A stretch of DNA of 64,000 nucleotides from Mesocentrotus franciscanus (lineage: Eukaryota > Echinodermata > Echinoidea > Camarodonta > Strongylocentrotidae): assembly GCA_037976565.1 (NCBI GenBank), contig CP137666.1:9540714-9604713 (forward strand), read 5' to 3'. Made by a program: the position numbers and the translations under genes. Under the pieces are notes generated by a model. The model saw nothing but the letters and a program-made list of their open reading frames with translations. It made no database searches and was not told where the DNA came from. Positions 56,480 to 64,000 of this stretch are shown here, in pieces (position 1 is the stretch's first letter; each line of letters begins with the position of its first letter).

Positions 56480-56575
56480 CTCTCAAACCAGCATAGAAAG
56501 ACCTCCTATTAAGAGAGACACAAAAAGTGGTCTTTCTCGGTGGATGGTCTTTACAGACAGGTTTACACTAACACA
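56480..56575 (-). mobile_element. Fragment of the TACAGTCAAA-type element (see 62293)
   Basis: The - strand reads AACCTGTCTGTAAAGACCAT and AAAGACCACTTTTTGTGTC, matching the interior of 62293-62470. Confidence 0.6.
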
Positions 56576-58072
56576 TATTGCAACAAGAAATTGCTTAAAA
56601 GGGGAAAAGGCAGGTGGTGGCTAAAGCAGATTCCATGCAATGTGTCGTGTATGACATATAGTTGAGCCCTCGTAAGATTTTTGTTTTCTTCCTGTATCTG
56701 CTGGACACTGAATAAAGACTTCTTTATATCTTACATTGGACCTGTCATTCCAAGTATGTGCTTGTCTTAGTACGAATTCAATAAAAATTCAATTTATTAT
56801 GATTATTATCAGTAATCTACATTCAATTGTATTAATACATCAGATTGGACATGTATCATATAATATATGTCTGGTCTGTAGTATGTAGTTTAAACTGTTA
56901 GACCATGGACACTGTAGGCATTTGAAAATACATGTGTATTGCTTTATCAAATTGAAAGATGGCGGCTTAATGACAGTTTATGAGTTCTAACATCACAGTA
57001 TTTACCCAATATATTTTTTTGATCAGTATAAGAATGGAAGTAATTTATCCTTCGAACTGTCTTATTTATGGTAACAGAAGGTAGATTTTTGGTTGTGTTC
57101 CAGCCTTTTGATTACAATCAAACTTTGAAGGCTTTGGAATTGGAAGGCCATACACTCATTGTAAAAAATCTCTCGTGCATACAAGAAAGTACTCTTAAAA
57201 CTCCTGTAGAAAATTCTTCACAATGTGGAAATACGATCGCAAAGACTTTTGAAAATCAACCTAAGCTGTTTATCGTGGAAAAAAAACTGAGAAAAGTTGC
57301 AAATAAACCCTTTTGAGGGACATTTTCTGCTCACGTTCTAGTGTGCAGTTTATTATAGATGTACAAAGCTGGGAAGTTATGGAACATGTTTTGTCTCGGT
57401 TTCCACATTACGAATGTTTGTGTTTCACTGAACCTCATTTTGTTGAACAAATTTTGGTAGTGGTGGTTTTGGGAGTGTACCCCCCCACGCTCCCCCTTTC
57501 TTTGTTACCTGTAGGTCAGGAATTTGTATTTTGTAGTAAGTGTCGAGCTGTAGAAGTGCAAGAGTTCAAAGTTGAGTGTGCCATGTAAATAATTGTACAT
57601 TTAAAACCAGGGGACAACAGAACCTCTTGTTTCTCCTCTCTGTCTTCAACTATGGTGCACATTTGTATGTAAGCAATGTAATTATGTAAAGTGTATAAAT
57701 TAAAATGGCTGGACTCGATGCAGAAAATAGATGGAAAGAGGGAAGGATTTAATACTGTGATGAATAAACTACGCCCTGTAAAGTTGGGTGGTATATATTT
57801 AATATATTGTTATTACCTTTGTCAAAATGGTATTGTGGTATGCTTTTGTCAGTTGATTCTTTTTGTTGAGGAAAAAGTTACAAAGAAGTACACAAAAGTT
57901 TTGTTTATGTTTTATAAAACGAAAGCTTTATAATATTAGAAAAGTAGACAACCAAATCTGTGTATCTCAGACTTGTGCCAGTGATGACATCAATATTTTT
58001 AACATTTTATTTATGAGCTGTTATGAGATATGGATATATGTGACAAAACAATAAAATCACAATGCTATCAAT

Positions 58073-58156
58073 ATATTGTCCGTTTGGAGCCAGAAGGGCA
58101 TTAACTCATATACTTGACACAGAGTTAACACCCTTCTTGCTCTAAATGGGCAATAT
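58073..58156. repeat. 85-bp hairpin family, copy at 58 kb (best preserved)
   Basis: Arms ATATTGTCCGTTTGGAGCCA and, reverse-complemented, ATATTGCCCATTTAGAGCAA extend through AGAAGGGCATTAACTC and GAGTTAACACCCTTCT around a loop of about 14 bases. Confidence 0.9.
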
Positions 58157-59606
58157 TTCTTTGTCATGGTTATGATTGCCAGAGTTTAGGCTTTGAAATC
58201 TGGGAAAGTAATTTAGTGGTAGTCACTCAATATTATCAATTCGAAGCAAACAATTACATAATGAAAAAGGAAACTCTGAAGAGAATGTACTCTTGTCATT
58301 TGTAGGTTTTTGTTGAAAGTTCCAACAAAGAATGTCTCGAGCTTAAAGCAATGTTCCTTTTAAATCAATATCAAGGTACAAGGAGGACAACAAAAAAAAA
58401 CCCAAAGGGATGGTTATTGTACAATATGGATGTAATTTTACAATTCTGTAGAACATATGATATTACTGTTATTTGTTGTGGAAATGTAATATCTTAGTGC
58501 ATGCAACGTTTTATGTAATGCTCAATAGACCTCCACCTTACACAAATTGCTGTTTGTAGTATCAGTATATACCACTAAATTAAATCAAGTTAAAAAGCTG
58601 AGAAGTTTTGTTTTGTCTGCATCAATCTCTGATAATAGCTCATAATTATTGCGAAGGAACAAAGATCCTTACAAGGTACATAATAATTTAAAGCAAAAAT
58701 ATGAAGCCAATAACCAAAATATTAATGTCTGTTATCTTTTCCTTGGTGTTTTAGAATGACTACTGTCTGTAGCACACATATCTGCATGACCAAGCCATGC
58801 AAAGAATAAATTGTATTACCACTTTATCAAAATTCACTGTCTTCTGGAGTTTTTGTGTTGTTTCAGTGTGTAACAAGAACATTTTAAATGAATACATTAT
58901 CAGCAGTAAACGTAAGAGGGTGCAGGAAACTCTTCCTGTCATTCAGCTGATTAAAAATAACAAATGGAAAACAATTAAAAAACTTATAAGATGTTATGAC
59001 TGCTTTTTCGAGGTATCCCGTTGGTATTCTGAAAACTGCTCCATCTCTCACAGAGATTTTGACTAATAATGAAGCTCGATTCCAACCTTTTATTTTTGTG
59101 TGTGCAAATTTCTTTATGAACTATCTATATATGCAGCTTCATATACCTATGCACAGTCATACACCAATGGTTCTTTAATTTAGATTCGTTATGGCAGTTC
59201 AAATATCTCTTCCTAAAATAAAAAATTTAGTTTCCAGAATATTTTATACATTATATTTGGGCTTCTCTTCTCAAAAAAATGGTCTTACTGAAATTGATTT
59301 AAATGATTATAATTAAATCTAAGAAAATATATGCTATCAACTCCCTCAGATCAGATATAAGATAACATAATCCATGACGTATCAAGTTTGATCAAGTAGA
59401 TAATTGTGTGTACACCAAGATTAGGATTCTAAATTCACATTCTGGAATATAGTTCAGAGAATTAAAATGGTGCTTAATAATTGACAAAGTAAAAAAGAAA
59501 TTGTACATTTAATAAATATTGTTAAAGATGTATTTGCACAGTATTAAATTATGAAAATTCCATGATTCTTTGTGAATACCCTCAAAAGAGCAGAATACTC
59601 CCTGTA

Positions 59607-59915
59607 CAGGGGGGTGTTTCACAAAGTCGAACTTAACTCTAAGTTGGACTTAAAAAAAAAAAATTATGGAGAGCCATTTGTAGCCTTAAAAAATATATAT
59701 ATTCAAAAGCGAAATTTCAAGTATTTTAGACTTTTTATTAATTCCACATCAAGAACATGAAATCTCCTTGATCAATAGAAAATATGAATGATTTGAATAA
59801 AAATTAAAAAAATAACTCGTACAAAATATTTTCATAGATGCTAATGGCTTTCCATAATTGTTAAGTCCAACTTAGAGATAAGTTTAACTTAGGATCTTTG
59901 TGAAACACCCCCCTG
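59607..59915. mobile_element. 309-bp inverted-repeat element with CAGGGGGG ends
   Basis: The left end CAGGGGGGTGTTTCACAAAG pairs with an identical 20 bases, reverse-complemented, at the right end. AACTTA...CTAAGTTGGACTTA continues both arms to about 45-50 bp. Interior AT-rich, no coding. Confidence 0.9.
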
Positions 59916-60117
59916 GTCTAATTACAAATCACTTGGATATCAAATACATGTACATTTAATAATAGATCAGTAAACAAACTGCAATCAGCAAGTATATTTA
60001 CAAGTAGTAATTCATCTGATAAAGAAGGTTTCTAAATGACACCCCACGTGTATTTCAAGACTTGTAAATGTATAGTTCATTTGACTGTATCTTCTGTCAT
60101 GGTTTTATACTATTTGC

Positions 60118-60180
60118 TCACTCTCTCTGTCTCTCTCTGTCTCTCTCTGTATCTCTGTCTCTCTCTCTCTCTCTCTCTCA
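60118..60180. repeat. CTCTCTGT/CT microsatellite
   Basis: CTCTCTGT units followed by (CT)n. The Leu/Ser frames crossing it are artefacts. Confidence 0.95.
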
Positions 60181-61594
60181 TTTCCCACCTCCCCTTTCAT
60201 ACTCGTCATCTTTGCTTAACGTAGTCCCCAAACACTATCATACTCATGATAAAATTCCACTGAAAACAGACGTTCAGTACCCAAATTATCTTTTTAATGC
60301 AATTGTTTTACAAACCTCTTGACATATCTACAAATCTTTACACCATCACCATGATTGTACTTATAATTCTTTGCATATTGCAACAAGCTCATCATTTTTT
60401 GTTGTAGTACTGAAGATATGATGCTTATCTATCACACTGCATTATTGCATTCATGAAAATAACACCAAATACACATTATATTTCTTTTAGAAAAGCACAA
60501 TCAAAAGCTACATCACATTAAAAAAAGAGAGGAAAGTACAGTTCACAATTATTTCTCTCTCTCAGACACACATGTATTATTCATGTAAATTGACAGACTG
60601 ATATGTGTGCCTCTATGTTTTGGTACTTACAAATATATGGCATATCTTTTTGCATAATGCAATTTTGAATGTTTAATTGAATTACAAACAATAAAAAAAC
60701 ATGATAAAGCGAAAAAATGCATGCCTGAAAGAGAAGAAATACATGTTCTAGGCAAGAATCTTTCAAGAATGCAGAGTTGCGATTAGGCTATATTCTTACT
60801 TTAATAGTGTGCAGCATTTTAAAATATGTATAGAAAGAGGCACATACATTGTAGGAAGTGTATATGGGTAGGGTACACATGCATATATGAAATGAAAGTG
60901 TAGACATATCTTACAACTCTTCAAGAGTATACTGTAGAGTTTTAAAAGCAGAATAATTTCCACTTTGTGATTTAAAATATAACTTTGTCTCGTCTTTTAA
61001 ATATTTTATAAAGTTAACAAAGACAATGAAATAGCAAAAAATATAAAATAGTATAATAATAATAATAATAACACCACAGCAGATTTTGTGTACAATTTAA
61101 TTCTTTTTTTTCTATCCTTAAATGCTCAGGAAACCGTAGAATGACCTTTCATCTTGGTCAAATAACATGTTAAATATTAGGCCTACCTTTAGAGAGAATA
61201 TTGAGTTCTGGTAAAGCTGAAAAATAAATTGGGAGCTTTTCCATTAATTTTTAGGCTAGTATAGTAGTAGAAATGTCCCCCAAAAGGATTGCTCTTCAAA
61301 TACTCGCATATTAAAAAAATGACAAGAAACAGCTGAACTGTTTCTACCAAATTTTCAAGCGACGTTTATGAGGTGTCCCATATATACATTTCTTTGTGCT
61401 GTGTATTCAACTGTTAGGAAGGCTTAATCAATTTCTTTTCATTTTGATCATTAAAAACATTGTAGTAAACAAAAATCCTCAAGTACTAAATCATCAACCT
61501 TTTTCCAGTTGCTTTCTGAGATTTTCTTTCACAAAGCAATTGCTTGACCAGAACTTAACTTATCTTTTAAAGATACAAATCTCATGGGAGAAGC

Positions 61595-61966
61595 TTACAC
61601 ATTATTTGACAGGAGATGATTAAGGGATGGAGGGAACATCACACCATCCAATTCATGAACAACCCCATTGGTGACAGTCGTGTCGACTTTCACTACCATC
61701 CTCCCTCCAGCAGAGGTGCCACCCGCCCCTTTCTGGAAGTATATAATGGAACCTTCCAAGGAATGAAGTTGGAAATCCTCATAGATGGCTGCACTGTAGT
61801 AGGACCCTCCCACTACATGATAGGTAAGGACTTGTTGGAGGATGGTGGTGTTCTTCAGAAGGTCCTGCTGAGCTTTGCTTAGCTTTCCGAAGGCAGCATT
61901 GCTGGGGGCCAGGAGGGTTAGAGGCTTGAAGGCTGGGGTAGACAAGGCCAGTATGAGGTTTGCGGT
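61595..61966 (-). CDS. FAS1 gene last exon (stop TAA 61595-61597)
   Basis: 372 nt. The acceptor on the - strand is CATCTTCTCAG just before 61966. It encodes TANLILALSTPAFKPLTLLA through HELDGVMFPP to the stop: most of the last FAS1 domain. The upstream continuation of the open frame to 62029 is intronic. Confidence 0.9.
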   Translation of the reverse strand, partial: TANLILALSTPAFKPLTLLAPSNAAFGKLSKAQQDLLKNTTILQQVLTYHVVGGSYYSAAIYEDFQLHSLEGSIIYFQKGAGGTSAGGRMVVKVDTTVTNGVVHELDGVMFPPSLNHLLSNNV

Positions 61967-64000
61967 CTGAGAAGATGGATTGAATAAGAAATGAGACAGA
62001 AAATGTTGGAAATCGTATGCCTCTAACATGAATTATATTACATAATACCTTACTCACACCCCAAACCAACTGTAATCTTGACCATTTAGGGTAATTTAAT
62101 TCTTTGTTTCGTCTGTCGTACTGGTGTCCGTGTCACTGGTGTATCAGGGGTATCACACTCACACATCCTAGGTGTTCAGGCAGTGGAATGACAAAGAGTT
62201 TCTGTCATCAATTAATCTATCATGTTAAAAACGTTATCCCCTTTTGAGCCCTTTGGTCACATATCCACTAATGCAGGGTCTCCAAAATCAAATACAGTCA
62301 AAACCTGCTTTAGTGACCACCTGTCTACAAAGACCACATTTTTTGTTTCCCTTGAAAATGGTTTCTCATTGAAACATGTACTAAAGGAACCTGTCTACAA
62401 AGACCACCTGTCTACAAAGACCACTTTTTGTGTTTCCCTTGGCCGGTCGCTATAGACTGGTTTGACTGTACCTATATAGGGAATTTGACTGCATTCAAAT
62501 ATACCTCAAGAGCAGCATAAAGTGAGCTGAAGGAAGGCTCCATTTCAAGGTACTTGGCCATGTCTGATCCTGTAGGTATTGGGTAGATGACCCTGTCGAT
62601 GATGTGGACAACCCCATTACTAGCCGTTAGATCAACCTTCACGATAGGAGAACCGCTTGCTGTCACAACCTGTGGGAAAATCAAAGAAATTTATACAGAA
62701 AATGATAAAGCAAATAAGATGTATAGCATCTTTGTATGTTGATTAAATCATTGACCTTCAAAGTTGGGTATCATCCTACTGAAATATGCATTACTAAATC
62801 AGAGCTGCCAACCTCCAGAACAGAAAATCAGTAATCACAAGGCTCAAAATCGATAATTTTGGGAATAAATCAGTAATTTCCTATGCGGCGCTATGAATCT
62901 TAAAAAAAACGGCACGCCAACACTGAACGGATGAATGCGCGCATGATTATCTAAATTTTTTTTGGTGATTTTACTCACACAAAGTTGCTAAATATTGATT
63001 TTCAGGGTCATCACAACACATCAGTTTTCCATGAAAAATTGGCTTCTATTAAGAGAATACTTGATTCTTTTCCGTCTTTCTCAGCGAGTGTTGGATGGGT
63101 GCCATACTTGCATATACATGTATATATATATTTACGTTAAAAAAAAAAAAAAAAAAAAATCTGTACTAGTTGGCAGCTCTGCTAAATCAACAAGCCTTTC
63201 AGGAGGATGTCGTTAGTGATCTTAGACTGATCATGGTTTTGTGAGACATCAACACTGTCCTGGTGATCAAGTACATGGTGGTACAGTAAAGCGACAGTCC
63301 TTTGTGTAAAATAAACCCCAATATAGGTTTTATAACATAATATTTCTGGAAAGATATATCACAATTTTCTAAAAAAATATAGAGCTTAAATATTTGACTA
63401 CAATGTAGCTTAATCACCAAGCCAAGCACATATTTCAAGAACTAACCCAGCAAGGCTGATAGATGCATAGACCAATGGTATTAAAGCCCCACTGTACTAC
63501 TTGTAGCTATTTGCTCCCTCTATATAAAAACAATGCCTAATCGGTACCTGTTGGTCCCCCATGATCCTCTTTTTCTTATGTTAATTGAGAGCTGAGTTGA
63601 TGAGATAACCACCACTAATCCCTCTAATCCCCCCTGGCCAAACTACTGCAGAGGGCCTTTAATCTAAATAACCAAAAAGAAGTTAGAAATTGATCTCCCA
63701 CTCACTTTCATCATATCCACTAGCCTTGATTCTTTTGTTTTTCGACTCAATTTGGATATTCTCATTTGTTACAAATACAAGTCTAAATATAGGTATGTCA
63801 GGCAATAAGTAGAGGGAAAAACCCCTCTAAAAATAGTAAAATGGAGATTCAACAAATGCTTTGCAAATCTAAAACTCGGACTAGGGATCTATGTTTGACT
63901 GAAATAGTGGAAGTGAAGTTGGAGATCACAACAACGTGAATGCAAGATAATCCTCTTGGTGCATACCGAGATACGCTCTCCTTCTGAGTCCACCACGTAT
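61595..64000 (-). CDS. Fasciclin (FAS1) domain protein, 3' part, three exons (partial)
   Basis: Join on the - strand: >64000-63967, 62669-62505, 61966-61595, all in phase 0. The assembled 3' part ends one FAS1 domain (ERIS/VVTASGSPIVKVDLTASN, then NGVVHIIDRVIYP) and contains a complete second one: SDMAKYLEMEPSFSSLYAALE, then the H1-type block LTLLAPSNAAFGKL, the YH motif QQVLTYHVVGGSYYSA, and the H2-type block NGVVHELDGVMFPP. It ends soon after with HLLSNNV and a stop at 61595. No membrane segment or GPI signal follows, so a secreted extracellular-matrix or adhesion protein of the TGFBI/periostin kind is likely (family knowledge). The signal peptide and earlier domains lie beyond the right edge. 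Convergent with PIP5K1. Confidence 0.9.
61967..62504 (-). other. Last FAS1-gene intron
   Basis: 538 bp; contains the TACAGTCAAA element at 62293-62470. Confidence 0.8.
62293..62470. mobile_element. 178-bp TACAGTCAAA inverted-repeat element (pogo/Tc1-like MITE)
   Basis: The left end TACAGTCAAAACCTGCTTTA pairs with the right end, reverse-complemented as TACAGTCAAACCAGTCTATA. The interior repeats CACCTGTCTACAAAGACCAC three times. Ends starting TA-CAGT are typical of pogo/Tigger-derived MITEs (inference). Confidence 0.85.
62505..62669 (-). CDS. FAS1 gene internal exon
   Basis: 165 nt, 55 codons, phase 0. Acceptor TTCCCACAG before 62669 and donor GAG|GTATAT at 62505. It encodes the end of one FAS1 domain and the first helix of the next. 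Confidence 0.9.
62670..63966 (-). other. FAS1-gene intron
   Basis: 1.3 kb; contains the inverted-repeat element at 62800-63181 with a poly-A run (63139-63159). The rest shows nothing notable. Confidence 0.75.
62800..63181. mobile_element. 382-bp inverted-repeat element with CAGAGCTGCCAAC ends
   Basis: The left end CAGAGCTGCCAACCTCCAGA pairs with the right end, reverse-complemented as CAGAGCTGCCAACTAGTACA. Flanks CTAAAT...GCTAAAT suggest a target duplication of about CTAAAT or an extended arm. It carries a short GC-rich island near 62885-62945. Confidence 0.8.
63967..64000 (-). CDS. FAS1 gene exon at the window edge (partial)
   Basis: 34 bases of exon, reading YVVDSEGERIS before the donor CG|GTATGC. 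It joins in phase to VVTASGS, giving the usual strand order of a FAS1 domain. Confidence 0.75.

Larger units (their letters stand above)
52505..58060 (+). other. PIP5K1: PIP5K1 3' UTR and downstream region
   Basis: There is no conserved coding frame after the stop. Canonical AATAAA sites lie at 52966-52971, 56711-56716 and 58050-58055, so the 3' UTR could be about 0.5, 4.2 or 5.5 kb. Open frames of 80-147 codons at 55225, 57068, 57313 and 57691 have no recognisable domain and are treated as chance. Elements at 55431-55676, 56226-56387 and 56480-56575 are the only structured content. 52505-55200 looks like plain AT-rich UTR/intergenic DNA. Confidence 0.5.
58157..61594. other. Convergent intergenic region and FAS1-gene 3' UTR side
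   Basis: AT-rich sequence between the ends of two convergent genes. It holds an inverted-repeat element (59607-59915) and a CT microsatellite (60118-60180). - strand ATTAAA-type signals (TTTAAT on +) occur near 61097 and 60783, but no clear AATAAA for the - strand gene was found. No supported coding frame. Confidence 0.6.

Noticed and set aside
57068..57588. Two consecutive + strand frames of 82 and 91 codons
   Set aside because: They are in different frames with no family resemblance and AT-rich codon use. Consistent with chance in the 3' region.
1..64000. CRISPR arrays, operons, ribosome-binding sites, tRNA and rRNA genes
   Set aside because: Introns, polyadenylation signals and protein families show this is eukaryotic nuclear DNA. 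No cloverleaf with intact A and B boxes and no rRNA stretch was found by eye. A tRNAscan-SE run would settle the tRNA question.

Overview
The window looks like AT-rich nuclear DNA of a marine invertebrate, most likely an echinoderm of the sea-urchin type. This is inferred from three things: large introns with GT/AG exons, the family-level resemblance of the encoded proteins, and a very dense load of short inverted-repeat transposons, LINE tails, microsatellites and TACATGTA-type palindromic words. The species cannot be named from sequence alone.

The dominant gene is on the + strand. It is a type I phosphatidylinositol 4-phosphate 5-kinase (PIP5K1), with 16 coding exons between 3006 and 52504. 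Every splice junction except those discussed below is phase-consistent. The kinase core (glycine loop, ATP lysine, DLKGST, MDYSLL, IID metal-binding Asp and the activation loop with the type I specificity Glu) runs from exon 3 to exon 14. A long Ser/Pro-rich tail follows. Exon 15 carries two one-base gaps in G/C runs that break the frame. If both bases are supplied, the gene is 718 codons plus stop and stays in phase to the end.

Upstream (about 550-1800) is what looks like the last exon and 3' UTR of an unidentified + strand gene, preceded by a LINE tail. Downstream (61595-64000) the last three exons of a convergent - strand gene encode secreted-type fasciclin (FAS1) domains. Its 5' part lies outside the window. 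Positions 52505-61594 hold the PIP5K1 3' UTR and the convergent intergenic region.

The introns are a museum of non-autonomous elements: four kinds of TTAA-flanked elements, TA-flanked elements, a family of about 85-bp perfect-hairpin elements present about six times, nested insertions, a foldback element with a purine satellite core, and an array carrying nuclear-receptor-type AGGTCA direct repeats.

The most unusual single item is a sense-oriented hammerhead-ribozyme-like motif in intron 6 (31386-31440), probably a relic of a Penelope-like retroelement. Also notable are tandem degenerate copies of the start of exon 6, with their splice acceptors, and dispersed degenerate copies of the end of exon 11, with its donor. 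I found no CRISPR, operon, tRNA or rRNA.
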